Of a stretch of DNA of 64,000 bases, positions 18,101-28,226 are shown one piece after another. Source of the DNA: Proteus vulgaris. GTDB taxonomy: Bacteria > Pseudomonadota > Gammaproteobacteria > Enterobacterales > Enterobacteriaceae. Both the position numbers and the translations under genes were made by a program. The notes below the pieces were generated by a model. That model was given only the letters and a program-made list of their open reading frames with translations. It did not search any database and was not told where the DNA came from. Every line of letters begins with the position of its first letter. The stretch's first letter is position 1. Location of the stretch: NCBI RefSeq assembly GCF_033708015.1, contig NZ_CP137920.1, positions 2,976,001 through 3,040,000 of the forward strand, in the 5' to 3' direction.

Positions 18101-19864
18101 CACCAAGCGTCTTTCCATGAAACAACGGGGGGTGGTCAAGTTGGTGTCAGCACGAAAACAGGTAGTGATATTACCGTAGCGATTAAAGGCGAAGGTAAAA
18201 CCACAGATACAAACCTAACCACAACGAAAGCTAATGGTAGCCAGTTTAACTCAGCCGGCAATATCAATATTAATGTACGTGAAGATGCATATTATGAAGG
18301 TGCTAAGTTTGACGCTCAAGAGGGTAAAACGGTGATCAATGCTGGCGGTGATTTAACACTGGCACAAGCAACAGAGACTCACTCTGAAAGCCAACATAAC
18401 GTGAATGGCAGTGCAAACCTCAAAGTAGGTACAACACCAAACAGTAAAGATTACGGTGGTGGCTTTAACGCAGGTGGTGCGAATCATCAAAAAGATCAGA
18501 CAATAGCAAAAGCAGGTTCAGCGAATGGCTCTCAAGGTATTGAGTTAAATTCAGGTCATAATCTAACTTTACAAGGTACTCATTTAACCAGCGAAAATGA
18601 TGTTGCTCTGATAGCAACTAACAAAGTTGATTTCCAAGCAACTGAATCTCAACGTACTGAAACGGGTAAAAACTTATCGGGTGGATTACAAGCAGGTTTC
18701 GGTCAAAAAACAGGAGAGAAATCTTCTTCTATCAATGGGTTAGGTGGCGCGGAATTTGCTATTGGTAGACAAGATGAAAAAACGGTCTCTCGTGAAGGTG
18801 GAACAATTGCTAACCAAGGCAATTTAACCGTCAACGGTAGCTCTGTGAATCTTCAAGGTACTCAAGTTAATAGCAAAGATGCACAATTAACGTCTCAATC
18901 TGGTGATACCACACTGACATCAGCACAATCCACGGATTACAAAAATAATTGGGGTACTGATATTTCTTTAAATGGCAAACAAACTAATACGACGCCAAAA
19001 GAAGTGTCTGAAGAAAATCCAGCGACCTCGATTCATAATATTGGTGGCAAAGTGTTAGTCAACGTTGAAGATCAACAAAAATCCACACACCAAAATGCTT
19101 CAGTTGATACAGGGACATTAACAGTAAATAGTGACAAAAATCTCGCTCTTTCTGGTGCCAATGTTTCTGCGGATAATGTGACAGGTCATGTGGGCGGTGA
19201 CTTTACAGTGACTAGCCAAAAAGACAGCGATCGCCACGTTAATGTTGATGTCAATGTCGGTTACAACCACAATAATGATCCTAAATCTAGCCAAGTTGAT
19301 AAAACAGCAAAAGCAGGTGGATCACTATTAGAAGACACGATCAAAGAAACAATTGATTCAGGTATCAAATCGGCAACTGATGTTATCTCTGATAAATATC
19401 AGTCACTTTCTTCAACTATCGCAGATAAAACCGGCATCAGTAGCGAAACAAAAGCCAAAATTGATAAAGGCGTTGGTACCGTAGGTAATGGTATCAAAAA
19501 TATCGTAACAGGTGCTGAAGGCCATACAGCAAATGCGGATATCAACATTTCTCATATTGATAATGATGCCGTTACTCAAACCACAACGTTAACAAGTAAA
19601 AATGATATTTCACTAAATGTAAGCGGTACAACTAAACTGACAGGCGCTGAAATTAAAAGCGAGCAAGGACAGGTAGATTTAGGCGGTAGCAATGTCCAAT
19701 TAAACAATATTGAAGGTCATCAATATGAAGCTGGTGCAGATCTTGATCTCAAATCATCCGCTGTTAATTTAGTGAAACAACTTGCAGGAGGTGACTTGTC
19801 ATTAAAATCACCAGTTAAAGTTAATGAAACGGTAAACACTAAATCGTCTATTTCTGAAAAATAA
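15131..19864 (+). CDS. hpmA: Calcium-independent haemolysin HpmA (TpsA family)
   Basis: Secreted pore-forming cytolysin of the ShlA/HpmA family. The 1577-aa length matches P. mirabilis HpmA. The signal peptide should be cut after Ala29 (LNAYA). The TPS secretion domain (about 30-265, a right-handed beta-helix) has NPNGI at 138-142 and the CxxC pair Cys144/Cys147 known from HpmA. The rest is haemagglutinin-type repeats rich in Asn, Gly, Thr and Ser. No C-terminal contact-dependent toxin module or VENN motif is seen, and no immunity gene follows. Three G tracts, including eight consecutive G at 17470-17477, lie in the coding region and could slip. The gene ends at a strong terminator. Confidence 0.96.
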   Translation: MKSKNFKLSPSGRLAASLAIIFVSLNAYAGGIIPDAGNQGPNVSSVNGGTQVINIVTPNSEGISHNQYQDFNVGKPGAVFNNALEAGQSQLAGQLNANSNLNGQAASLILNEVVSRNPSFLLGQQEVFGIAAEYVLSNPNGITCDGCGFINTSRSSLVVGNPLFENGELKGYSTLNNTNLLSIGKNGLLAPGLLDLIAPRIDSRGKITAAEISALTGQNTFSQRFDILSSQKPASALDSYFFGSMQSGRIRIINTAEGSGVKLTGKFVSDNELTVKADNIQTDSQVRYDSYDKDGSENYQNYRGGIAVNNSGSSQTLTKTELKGKNITLVADNKNQIKASDLMGDDILLQGAHLTVDGKQLQQKDTDTDNRWFYSWQYDVTKEKEQVQQVGSHIDAKNSATLTATKGDVTLEGANVNAGNTLAINANKDINIHGLIEKENRSENGYKRNHTSRLETGSWSNSHQTETLKASELTAGKTLGLNAEGSVTAQGAKLHSNENVVVNAKEDIHLNIQNTNNDKTITDNHVVWGGIGGGNNKNNNNKQEVSHSTQLTADGQLLLAADNSVKITGSQVKGNQGAFVKTTQGDVVIDNAISETITKTDERTGTAFNITKNSHKNETNQQHSTGSELVSDAELTVVSGKNVNVIGSLIKSADELGIKSLGDINVKSAQQTTKINDEKTSLEITGHAKEVEDKQYSAGFHITHTSNKNNSTETEQVGSTISGGNVKVQADKDVTFAGSDLKTTAGNATISGDNIAFVSTENKKETDSTDRTISGGFSYTGGVDKIGSKADFQYDKQHTTTELTKNKGSETQVAGDLTITANNDVTHQGTSHKVDGAYKESGENINHLAANDSATSQTDTLNIGVDVGVNLDYSGVTQPIKKAVEDGVDVAKPDSNKGIDKKVTFKDAISNLANLSNLETPNVGVDVGIKGGSSQKSQSDSQAVSTSITAGKINSDSNNNLHDQSAHYQSTQGDVSLTANTHTSEATQNKHQASFHETTGGGQVGVSTKTGSDITVAIKGEGKTTDTNLTTTKANGSQFNSAGNININVREDAYYEGAKFDAQEGKTVINAGGDLTLAQATETHSESQHNVNGSANLKVGTTPNSKDYGGGFNAGGANHQKDQTIAKAGSANGSQGIELNSGHNLTLQGTHLTSENDVALIATNKVDFQATESQRTETGKNLSGGLQAGFGQKTGEKSSSINGLGGAEFAIGRQDEKTVSREGGTIANQGNLTVNGSSVNLQGTQVNSKDAQLTSQSGDTTLTSAQSTDYKNNWGTDISLNGKQTNTTPKEVSEENPATSIHNIGGKVLVNVEDQQKSTHQNASVDTGTLTVNSDKNLALSGANVSADNVTGHVGGDFTVTSQKDSDRHVNVDVNVGYNHNNDPKSSQVDKTAKAGGSLLEDTIKETIDSGIKSATDVISDKYQSLSSTIADKTGISSETKAKIDKGVGTVGNGIKNIVTGAEGHTANADINISHIDNDAVTQTTTLTSKNDISLNVSGTTKLTGAEIKSEQGQVDLGGSNVQLNNIEGHQYEAGADLDLKSSAVNLVKQLAGGDLSLKSPVKVNETVNTKSSISEK

Positions 19865-19907
19865 TAGACACGCAATAAAAGAGTAATGCCTATTCTTTTG
19901 TAAACCA

Positions 19908-19940
19908 AACCCGCTTGTTATCAAGATAAGCGGGTTTTTT
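19908..19940 (+). terminator. Terminator of the hpmBA operon
   Basis: AACCCGCTT (19908-19916) and AAGCGGGTT (19928-19936) form a 9-bp stem followed by a run of T. It lies about 45 bases after the hpmA stop. Confidence 0.92.
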
Positions 19941-20082
19941 ATTTACCTGCTTCAATTTCTCTTAATTAGACGAAAAATTTACACTTCTTTAAAATTCAAA
20001 TAAAATACAAAAAATAACAAAAAAAGTATAAGATATTGAATTAAAAACATAAAATCATATAAAATAAATTATCCTTGCTCCC

Positions 20083-20113
20083 TTGACCTTCCCCTAATGG
20101 TAAAGCCTAAGCT
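20083..20113 (+). promoter_or_regulatory. CueR-type copA promoter
   Basis: A -35 element TTGACC and a -10 element TAAGCT are separated by 19 bases, the overlong spacing typical of MerR-family activated promoters. The sequence TTGACCTTCCCCT is shared with the E. coli copA promoter. The right half of the CueR dyad is less well conserved. It lies about 35 bases before the copA start. Confidence 0.85.
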
Positions 20114-20146
20114 TTATCCTATACCATATTTAAGAGGGGAATTCTG

Positions 20147-22636
20147 ATGAACACAAAGACTACGTTGTCCTCTGCCAATCGGCTGAGTTTACCTGTTGAA
20201 GGCATGACATGTGCATCATGTGTTGGTCGTGTCGAACGTGCCTTAAAAGCCGTACCGCAAATACAAGATGCTGTTGTCAATCTTGCCACTGAACGTGCTG
20301 ATATAACATTTACAACGACTCCCGATCCTACCGTTGCTGTTAATGCTATTGAAAAGTCAGGGTATAAAGTACCCGAAGAGATCACTGAACTGGCAATTGA
20401 AGAAATGACCTGTGCATCTTGCGTTGGTCGTGTAGAAAAAGCATTAGCTCAAGTACCTGGTGTATTAGAAGCCACGGTAAACCTTGCAACTGAACGTGCC
20501 CGTGTGCGCCATTTATCAGGTTTGGTCTCAATTACCGATTTAGAAGCTGCCGTTGTACATGCAGGTTATAAACCACGTCGTTTATCTGATGATCCAGCAA
20601 ATACACGAGATCTGGGTGAAGAGCGTCGTGAAAAAGAGGAACGTTCATTACGTCGTGCATTACTTATCGCCACGATATTCACATTACCTGTTTTTGTTAT
20701 TGAAATGGGATCGCACTTTATCCCTGGTGTACATAGTTGGGTTACTCAAACACTGGGGCAGCAACTAAACTGGTATATTCAATTTATCCTCGCCACTATT
20801 GTGATGTTTGGTCCTGGATTACGCTTTTTCCAAAAAGGAATACCTGCGTTATTACGCGGTGCTCCAGATATGAACTCATTAGTGTCTGTTGGTACAGCCG
20901 CCGCTTATGGCTATTCGGTGGTATCAACCTTTATTCCTCAAGTCTTACCTGCGGGCACAGCAAATATCTATTTTGAAGCAGCGGTGGTGATTGTCACCTT
21001 GATCTTGTTAGGAAGAATGCTTGAAGCCAAAGCGAAAGGAAATACATCCCAAGCAATTAAACGTTTGGTGGGTCTGCAAGCCAAAACAGCGCGAGTTTCT
21101 CGTCAAGGTGAGACATTAGAAATTCCTCTCGATCACGTTGTGATAGGAGATATCGTTTTTGTTCGTCCTGGTGAGAAAATACCAGTTGATGGCGAAATTG
21201 TTGACGGTCACTCTTACGTTGATGAAAGTATGATAACAGGCGAACCTGTCCCTGTATCAAAAGAGATTGGCTCTGATGTTGTTGGTGGAACTATCAACAA
21301 AACAGGTGCTTTTAGTTTTAAAGTCACCAAAGTTGGTTCCAATACCGTATTAGCACAAATCATTCGCTTAGTAGAAGAGGCTCAAGGCTCTAAACTCCCT
21401 ATTCAGGCACTTGTTGATAAAGTCACCATGTGGTTTGTACCTGCGGTAATGTTAGGTGCAACGATCACCTTCTTTATTTGGTTAGCTTTTGGTCCAGAGC
21501 CAGCATTAACCTTTGCGCTTATTAATGCTGTTGCCGTATTAATTATTGCCTGCCCATGTGCAATGGGATTGGCAACACCAACATCTATTATGGTGGGTAC
21601 AGGGCGAGCTGCAGAATTAGGTATTCTTTTCCGTAAAGGTGAAGCCTTACAAGCCTTACGTGATGTCAATGTTGTAGCACTTGATAAAACTGGCACCTTA
21701 ACAAAAGGTCGCCCTGAATTAACCGATTTAATTCCAGCAGAAGGTTTTGAATATAACGAAGTTTTAAGCCTTGTCGCTGCTATTGAAACGTATTCGGAAC
21801 ACCCCATTGCAGAAGCGATTGTTAATGCGGCTAAAGAGGCAAAACTCTCGCTCGCTACAGTTGAAAATTTTGAAGCAGTTCCTGGATTTGGGGTTAGTGC
21901 AACAGTAGGTGGAAGATCGGTATCTGTTGGTGCTGATCGCTTTATGAAACAACTGGGATTAGATGTTAGCCACTTTATCTCTTCAGCTCAACAACTTGGT
22001 GAGCAAGGGAAAAGCCCGCTTTATACAGCTATTGATGGACGTCTTGCTGCAATTATTGCCGTTGCAGATCCAATTAAAGAAACAACACCAGAAGCGATTA
22101 ACGCCTTACATAGTTTAGGTCTGAAAGTTGCTATGATCACAGGTGATAACGAAGCGACTGCAAAAGCAATAGCTAAACAATTAGGTATTGATGAAATTGC
22201 AGCAGAAGTGCTTCCTGATGGAAAAGTTGAAGCCTTAAAACAATTTAGTAATAAAGGTGCCAAAGTTGCTTTTGTTGGTGATGGTATTAATGATGCCCCA
22301 GCGCTTGCACAAGCGGATGTTGGATTAGCAATTGGTACAGGAACCGATGTAGCCATTGAAGCTGCTGATGTCGTGTTAATGTCAGGTGATCTGCGTGGTG
22401 TCGTTGATGCAATCGCGTTAAGTCAAGCGACTATTCGTAATATCAAACAGAACTTGTTTTGGGCTTTTGCCTATAACGCCTTATTAATTCCAGTCGCAGC
22501 TGGCATGCTTTATCCCATTAATGGCATGTTACTTTCACCCATCATTGCAGCTGCAGCAATGGCGCTTTCAAGTGTATTTGTATTGGGTAATGCCTTACGA
22601 CTAAAACGTTTTCAAGCACCGATAAAAAAACATTAA
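20147..22636 (+). CDS. copA: Copper-exporting P1B-type ATPase CopA
   Basis: Inner-membrane pump that exports Cu(I) from the cytoplasm. The 829-aa product (E. coli 834) has two N-terminal heavy-metal domains, each with MTCASC (Cys22/Cys25 and Cys89/Cys92). The transmembrane metal site [13 protein letters not shown], the phosphorylation site DKTGTLTKG, the TGE-type loop MITGEPVPV, the EHPIAEAI (HP) motif, MITGDN and [10 protein letters not shown] are all present. It has a CueR-type promoter upstream and cueR directly downstream, so it is expected to be induced by copper. Confidence 0.97.
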   Translation: MNTKTTLSSANRLSLPVEGMTCASCVGRVERALKAVPQIQDAVVNLATERADITFTTTPDPTVAVNAIEKSGYKVPEEITELAIEEMTCASCVGRVEKALAQVPGVLEATVNLATERARVRHLSGLVSITDLEAAVVHAGYKPRRLSDDPANTRDLGEERREKEERSLRRALLIATIFTLPVFVIEMGSHFIPGVHSWVTQTLGQQLNWYIQFILATIVMFGPGLRFFQKGIPALLRGAPDMNSLVSVGTAAAYGYSVVSTFIPQVLPAGTANIYFEAAVVIVTLILLGRMLEAKAKGNTSQAIKRLVGLQAKTARVSRQGETLEIPLDHVVIGDIVFVRPGEKIPVDGEIVDGHSYVDESMITGEPVPVSKEIGSDVVGGTINKTGAFSFKVTKVGSNTVLAQIIRLVEEAQGSKLPIQALVDKVTMWFVPAVMLGATITFFIWLAFGPEPALTFALINAVAVLIIACPCAMGLATPTSIMVGTGRAAELGILFRKGEALQALRDVNVVALDKTGTLTKGRPELTDLIPAEGFEYNEVLSLVAAIETYSEHPIAEAIVNAAKEAKLSLATVENFEAVPGFGVSATVGGRSVSVGADRFMKQLGLDVSHFISSAQQLGEQGKSPLYTAIDGRLAAIIAVADPIKETTPEAINALHSLGLKVAMITGDNEATAKAIAKQLGIDEIAAEVLPDGKVEALKQFSNKGAKVAFVGDGINDAPALAQADVGLAIGTGTDVAIEAADVVLMSGDLRGVVDAIALSQATIRNIKQNLFWAFAYNALLIPVAAGMLYPINGMLLSPIIAAAAMALSSVFVLGNALRLKRFQAPIKKH

Positions 22637-22744
22637 TGCATTGATTTCCTTTATAGCCAGATTCAATAAGAGTCTGGCTCAATAGTATAAAACAGCTACT
22701 TTATACTTATAGAGAGTGCTTTATTATCCGATAAGGAGAACATA

Positions 22745-23194
22745 ATGAATATTGGTCAAGCCGCAAAAAAGTCTGGTATTTCAAGCAAAATGATCCGCTA
22801 TTATGAACAGATTGGCTTAATTCCAAAGGCTATTCGTACTGACTCAGGTTATCGCGATTACACTGATGCAGATGTCGCTTGCTTCCGTTTTATTCGCCAT
22901 TCTCGAGCCCTTGTTTTTTCAACAGAACAGATATCAACGTTGTTAATTTTATGGAATAACGGAGAACGAGCTAGTGCTGATGTGAAATCTATTGCCCTCT
23001 CCCATATTGAAGATCTCAATCGTAAAATTACCGAACTACAACGAATGACAAAAACGTTAGAACATTTAGCGAAAGATTGCCAAGGCGACAATAACCCAGA
23101 TTGTCCGATTATTGAGGGATTAGTTAAACCGAAGTCAGATCCTGAAAGTAAAGCTACAAAAAGTCATCTTTCCTATCTTCGCTCTTCAATTTAA
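22745..23194 (+). CDS. cueR: Copper-responsive MerR-family activator CueR
   Basis: Cu(I) sensor that activates copA by realigning its 19-base-spaced promoter. The 149-aa product has the MerR winged helix (MNIGQAAKKSGISSKMIRYY), a dimerisation helix at about residues 80-110, and the CueR metal loop with two cysteines in DCQGDNNPDCPIIEGL. This loop places it with CueR rather than with the mercury or zinc sensors. The ribosome site is AAGGAGA. It follows copA after 108 bases and is convergent with secA, sharing a bidirectional terminator. Confidence 0.93.
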   Translation: MNIGQAAKKSGISSKMIRYYEQIGLIPKAIRTDSGYRDYTDADVACFRFIRHSRALVFSTEQISTLLILWNNGERASADVKSIALSHIEDLNRKITELQRMTKTLEHLAKDCQGDNNPDCPIIEGLVKPKSDPESKATKSHLSYLRSSI

Positions 23195-23213
23195 TTTTTT
23201 CTATCAACCATAA

Positions 23214-23245
23214 AAAATCCCGCTTATATAACTAAGCGGGATTTT
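23214..23245. terminator. Bidirectional terminator between cueR and secA
   Basis: AAAATCCCGCTTA (23214-23226) and TAAGCGGGATTTT (23233-23245) form a 13-bp perfect stem with a 6-base loop and A/T-rich flanks on both sides. It serves the convergent cueR and secA. Confidence 0.93.
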
Positions 23246-23279
23246 CTTTGTTCAACGAAAGGTTAGATAACGACTATCA

Positions 23280-25988
23280 TTAACCTAACTGACCATGACA
23301 ATGCTTAAATTTCTTACCTGATCCACAAGGGCATGGTTCATTACGCCCCACTTTTTTACCTGCGGCAACTTGACCATCTACTGCTGACATTTGAGACTCT
23401 TTTGTCACTTCATGGCTTAATTGTTGTTGTTTTGCTAAACGCTCGGCATCTTCACGACGACGACGTTCTAACTCTTCAACTTCTTCAGGTAAACGAACTT
23501 GTACTTTGCTTAGTGTGCTGATAACTTCATATTTCAATGATTCCAACATGTTAGCAAACATAGCGAACGATTCACGTTTGTACTCTTGTTTTGGATCTTT
23601 TTGTGCATAACCGCGTAAATGGATACCTTGACGTAAATAATCCATTGCTGCCAAGTGCTCTTTCCACAATGAATCCAACGTTTGTAACATCACACCTTTT
23701 TCAAAGTTACGCATCATTTCAGCACTAACGATCTCTTCTTTCGCTTTATAGACTTCGATAGATTTTTCTAAAATGCGCTCACGTAATGTTTCTTCGTGTA
23801 ATTCTGGCTCTTTATCTAACCATTCTTTGATTGGTAAATTTAAATCAAAGTCTTTTTGGAGACATGCTGTTAACCCTTCGATATCCCACATTTCTTCCAG
23901 TGATTGAGGTGGAATATAGTTATCAATCATTGATGTGAAGACGTCTTGACGAATGCTATCAATGGTTTCGCTTACGTCCGCCACATCCAGTAATTCATTA
24001 CGCTGAGTATAGATTGCACGACGTTGGTCATTTGCCACATCATCATATTCAAGCAGTTGCTTACGAATATCAAAGTTACGGTTTTCTACTTTACGTTGTG
24101 CATTAGCAATTGCTTTCGTTACCCAAGGATGTTCAATCGCTTCGGTTTCATTCATGCCTAATTTACGCATCATGCCAGACACTTTATCTGAAGCAAAAAT
24201 ACGCATTAAGGAGTCTTCCATAGATAAATAGAAACGCGAAGAACCTTCATCCCCTTGACGACCCGCACGACCACGTAACTGGTTATCAATACGACGAGAT
24301 TCGTGACGTTCAGTACCAATAATATGTAAACCACCTGATGCTAATACGGCATCATGGCGTTCTTTCCATTTAGCTTTGATTTCTTCAATTTGCTCTTCAG
24401 TTGGCTCTTCGAGTTTAGCCACTTCTGTTTGCCAGCTCCCCCCTAACACGATATCGGTACCACGACCAGCCATGTTAGTTGCGATAGTGACGGCTGAAGG
24501 TAAACCTGCGTTAGCAATAATATCCGCTTCCATTGCGTGGAATTTCGCATTCAGTACATTATGGTGAACATTCGCTTTAGTCAGCGCTTTAGAAATCTCT
24601 TCTGATTTTTCAATGGAAATGGTACCAACAAGAACAGGCTGACCATTTTGAGTCCGTTCACGAATGTCTTCAATAATAGCTGCAAATTTACCTTGCTCAT
24701 TCATATAGACTAAGTCAGGGAGATCTTTACGTATCATTGGGCGGTTAGTTGGGATAACAATGGTTTCTAAACGATAGATAGAGTTAAATTCAAATGCTTC
24801 AGTATCCGCAGTACCTGTCATCCCTGCTAATTTTTCGTATAAACGGAAATAGTTTTGGAATGTGATTGACGCTAATGTCTGGTTCTCATTTTGGATCTTC
24901 ACACCTTCTTTTGCTTCAACCGCTTGGTGTAAACCATCAGACCAACGACGACCTTGCATTGTACGACCGGTATGTTCGTCAACAATAATCACTTCGCCAT
25001 CTTTAACAATATAGTCAACGTCTTTGGTAAATAGTGCGTGAGCGCGTAATGCAGCTGTCACATGGTGCATTAACATAATATTAGCAGGTGAGTATAATGA
25101 CTCCCCTTCTTTCATCATGCCAGCTTCTGCTAATAATCCTTCGATTTTAACCAGACCGCGCTCAGTGATGTTCACTTGACGTGTTTTTTCATCAACAGAG
25201 TAGTCGCCTTCACCTTGGAAAGTATCTGAGTCTTCTTTTTCTTGAGGGATCAAGTGAGGGATCACTTTATTCATTTGGATATAAAGCTCAGAACTATCTT
25301 CTGCTGGACCTGAAATGATCAGCGGTGTACGCGCTTCATCGATTAAGATTGAGTCAACCTCATCCACTAATGCATAGTGTAATTTACGTTGAACACGCTC
25401 TTGAGGGCTAAATGCCATATTGTCACGTAGGTAGTCAAAACCGAATTCATTGTTTGTACCATAAGTGATATCAGCATTATAGGCTTCACGTTTTACTGGT
25501 GGCGCCATATTAGGTAAGTTGATACCCACACTTAAACCTAAAAATTCAAACAGAGGACGGTTATTTTCGGCGTCACGCTGTGCAAGATAGTCATTGACAG
25601 TAACAACATGAACCCCTTTACCTGATAGCGCGTTTAAGTATGCGGGTAATGTTGCTGTTAATGTTTTACCTTCACCTGTACGCATTTCTGCAATACAGCG
25701 CTCATTTAGAACCATACCACCTATTAATTGTACATCGAAGTGGCGCATACCAAAGACACGCTTACTGGCTTCACGCACAGTGGCAAATGCTTCAGGTAAA
25801 ATATCTTCTTCTTTTTCACCATTTTTTAAACGCTCACGAAATTCATTTGTTTTCGCTTTTAGCTCATCATCTGTCAGCTTTTCAAATTCTGGTTCTAGTT
25901 TATTAATTTCAGCAACAACTTTGCGCATACGACGGATTGAACGATCATTACGACTACCAAAAATTTTGGTTACAATTTTACCTAACAT
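23280..25988 (-). CDS. secA: Preprotein translocase ATPase SecA
   Basis: Motor ATPase that drives unfolded precursor proteins through SecYEG. It is 902 aa (E. coli 901). Walker A MRTGEGKT and DEAD-like [14 protein letters not shown] lie in NBD1, [19 protein letters not shown] in NBD2, and the C-terminal zinc site [14 protein letters not shown] binds SecB. It follows secM on the same strand after 99 bases. In E. coli mutT is directly downstream, but here transcription runs into a terminator shared with cueR. Expression should be coupled to secretion status through SecM arrest. Confidence 0.98.
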   Translation of the reverse strand: MLGKIVTKIFGSRNDRSIRRMRKVVAEINKLEPEFEKLTDDELKAKTNEFRERLKNGEKEEDILPEAFATVREASKRVFGMRHFDVQLIGGMVLNERCIAEMRTGEGKTLTATLPAYLNALSGKGVHVVTVNDYLAQRDAENNRPLFEFLGLSVGINLPNMAPPVKREAYNADITYGTNNEFGFDYLRDNMAFSPQERVQRKLHYALVDEVDSILIDEARTPLIISGPAEDSSELYIQMNKVIPHLIPQEKEDSDTFQGEGDYSVDEKTRQVNITERGLVKIEGLLAEAGMMKEGESLYSPANIMLMHHVTAALRAHALFTKDVDYIVKDGEVIIVDEHTGRTMQGRRWSDGLHQAVEAKEGVKIQNENQTLASITFQNYFRLYEKLAGMTGTADTEAFEFNSIYRLETIVIPTNRPMIRKDLPDLVYMNEQGKFAAIIEDIRERTQNGQPVLVGTISIEKSEEISKALTKANVHHNVLNAKFHAMEADIIANAGLPSAVTIATNMAGRGTDIVLGGSWQTEVAKLEEPTEEQIEEIKAKWKERHDAVLASGGLHIIGTERHESRRIDNQLRGRAGRQGDEGSSRFYLSMEDSLMRIFASDKVSGMMRKLGMNETEAIEHPWVTKAIANAQRKVENRNFDIRKQLLEYDDVANDQRRAIYTQRNELLDVADVSETIDSIRQDVFTSMIDNYIPPQSLEEMWDIEGLTACLQKDFDLNLPIKEWLDKEPELHEETLRERILEKSIEVYKAKEEIVSAEMMRNFEKGVMLQTLDSLWKEHLAAMDYLRQGIHLRGYAQKDPKQEYKRESFAMFANMLESLKYEVISTLSKVQVRLPEEVEELERRRREDAERLAKQQQLSHEVTKESQMSAVDGQVAAGKKVGRNEPCPCGSGKKFKHCHGQLG

Positions 25989-26087
25989 AAATCTTTATTC
26001 TCATTTATGGCGTGAAACGCCGAAAACAGCCTCTGTATCTATCAATAAACAGAGATAATCATAATCTTATTAGATTAAGTGACTCCA

Positions 26088-26615
26088 TTAAGCTGTTAGG
26101 TAAGGCCCTGCGCGGATACCACGGATTTGAGCAAGCCATAATCCGGTATGATAAGAAATGGTATTCTGAACTAAAATATAGCTAGAAAAAGGAAGGCTAC
26201 TTAGTGCGGATGATGGCGTCTCTGTTAATAATGCATACAGAGTATCGAGCATAACCTCAGCAACATTAGAAACAGGTAACGGTTCATCTTTGGCTTTCAC
26301 CATCAATTCAGGCGAATTAATGGTGAATGCAAAAGAGAGCTGTTTGATCACATTTTTTACTGCGTGTTGTTGCCAGTAATTAAAGGTGAAGGATGAGGCA
26401 GGATTCTGTACACTTTGGCGTAAGAATAAGTTATCAAACGCAATAAGTGCCTGACTTTGACGGTTTTGAGATGAAGGAGTATCAGTTTGCTGCGGATTTT
26501 CAGCATGAGCAGACAACAGCGAAGGCATTCCAATACCTGCTGCTACCATCCCTAAAAGCAGATGCGACCAAAAATATCGCCTGCCAAACTGTCGCCAAAA
26601 ACTTATAATACTCAT
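26088..26615 (-). CDS. secM: Secretion monitor SecM
   Basis: Self-arresting secreted peptide whose ribosome stalling exposes the secA ribosome site when export is slow. The 175-aa product (E. coli 170) has the typical long signal sequence (RRYFWSHLLLGMVAAGIGMP, cleavage expected near SAHA). The C-terminal arrest sequence reads YHTGLWLAQIRGIRAGP. Compared with the E. coli motif F-x4-WI-x4-GIRAGP it keeps Trp, Gly, Ile, Arg, Ala, Gly and Pro but has Tyr for Phe150 and Leu for Ile156. It lies directly upstream of secA and is divergent from the DUF721 gene by 45 bases. Confidence 0.95.
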   Translation of the reverse strand: MSIISFWRQFGRRYFWSHLLLGMVAAGIGMPSLLSAHAENPQQTDTPSSQNRQSQALIAFDNLFLRQSVQNPASSFTFNYWQQHAVKNVIKQLSFAFTINSPELMVKAKDEPLPVSNVAEVMLDTLYALLTETPSSALSSLPFSSYILVQNTISYHTGLWLAQIRGIRAGPYLTA

Positions 26616-26660
26616 TAACCTTCGTTGCTCATTAATCTTTATTTTGTGGAGTCAAAATCT

Positions 26661-27176
26661 ATGCGGGATAGTTACCCACAATCATTGGAAAAAATCTTCA
26701 TTGAACTTGAAGGTTCCAACAAGAGTACATTACAACTTATACAACAGCGCGCAACGATTTTACTAAAATTAAATCGTGCCGTCATGGCTCTTTTACCCGT
26801 TCCTTTACGAGATAAGTGCCGTGTTGCCAATTATCGCAATGCTATTTTAATTATTGAAGTTGCAAACGCAAGTTGGTTGACCCGCTTACGTTATGAAATC
26901 CCATCATTACTTTCTGCATTGAGACAAGAAATTTTACCATCCTTATCCTCAATAGACATCAAAATAAATCCGTCTTTAGGAATAAAACAAGAAAAAAAAT
27001 CTTTAATATCATCATTAAAAGAACAACAGCCTACAAAGAGACGTCATTTAAGTTTAGAAAGTGCACAATCATTGAAGTATTTAGCTGAGAAAAGTCCGAA
27101 GAGATTAAGAGAGAGATTAGAACGGTTGGCTGCACTTGCCGGAGAGAGTACAAGTACAGCCAAAGATGAACGTTAA
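26661..27176 (+). CDS. DUF721 / DciA-like protein
   Basis: The 171-aa product matches the DUF721 (DciA) pattern as I know it. An N-terminal helical part (about 1-60) leads into LLIPVPL-like and LIIEVANASWLTRLRYEIPSLLSAL segments (about 65-115), the KH-like core with its conserved aliphatic-Ala-x-Trp strand. A basic, probably disordered tail follows. DciA is the helicase operator that loads DnaB in bacteria lacking DnaC. E. coli lacks it. The frame extends to a TTG at 26625, but the ATG at 26661 has GGAG about 9 bases upstream. It is divergent from secM and convergent with lpxC. Whether it still acts on DnaB is unknown. Confidence 0.72.
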   Translation: MRDSYPQSLEKIFIELEGSNKSTLQLIQQRATILLKLNRAVMALLPVPLRDKCRVANYRNAILIIEVANASWLTRLRYEIPSLLSALRQEILPSLSSIDIKINPSLGIKQEKKSLISSLKEQQPTKRRHLSLESAQSLKYLAEKSPKRLRERLERLAALAGESTSTAKDER

Positions 27177-27193
27177 TTAGAGATAATTAACGT
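27170..27193. terminator. Hairpin at the DUF721 gene / lpxC junction
   Basis: ACGTTAATTA (27170-27179) and TAATTAACGT (27184-27193) form a perfect 10-bp stem closed by a GAGA tetraloop, overlapping the stop codon of the DUF721 gene. T-tracts on either side are poor, so termination is probably weak or factor-assisted. Confidence 0.5.
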
Positions 27194-27210
27194 GCTTTCC
27201 TTCGCAGGAA

Positions 27211-28161
<951 letters not shown>

Positions 28162-28226
28162 TCATTATACTTATAATTGGCAGGACAGTTTAGCACAAAA
28201 AGCGGAGATGCCAATCTTTTTGGCGA

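Noticed and set aside
15131..19864. CRISPR-like or tandem repeat array within hpmA
   Set aside because: The repetition is at the protein level (haemagglutinin-type beta-helix repeats), with no constant repeat and spacer pattern.
18700..19864. Contact-dependent inhibition toxin at the HpmA C-terminus
   Set aside because: Length equals ordinary HpmA, no VENN-like boundary was seen, and no immunity gene follows.
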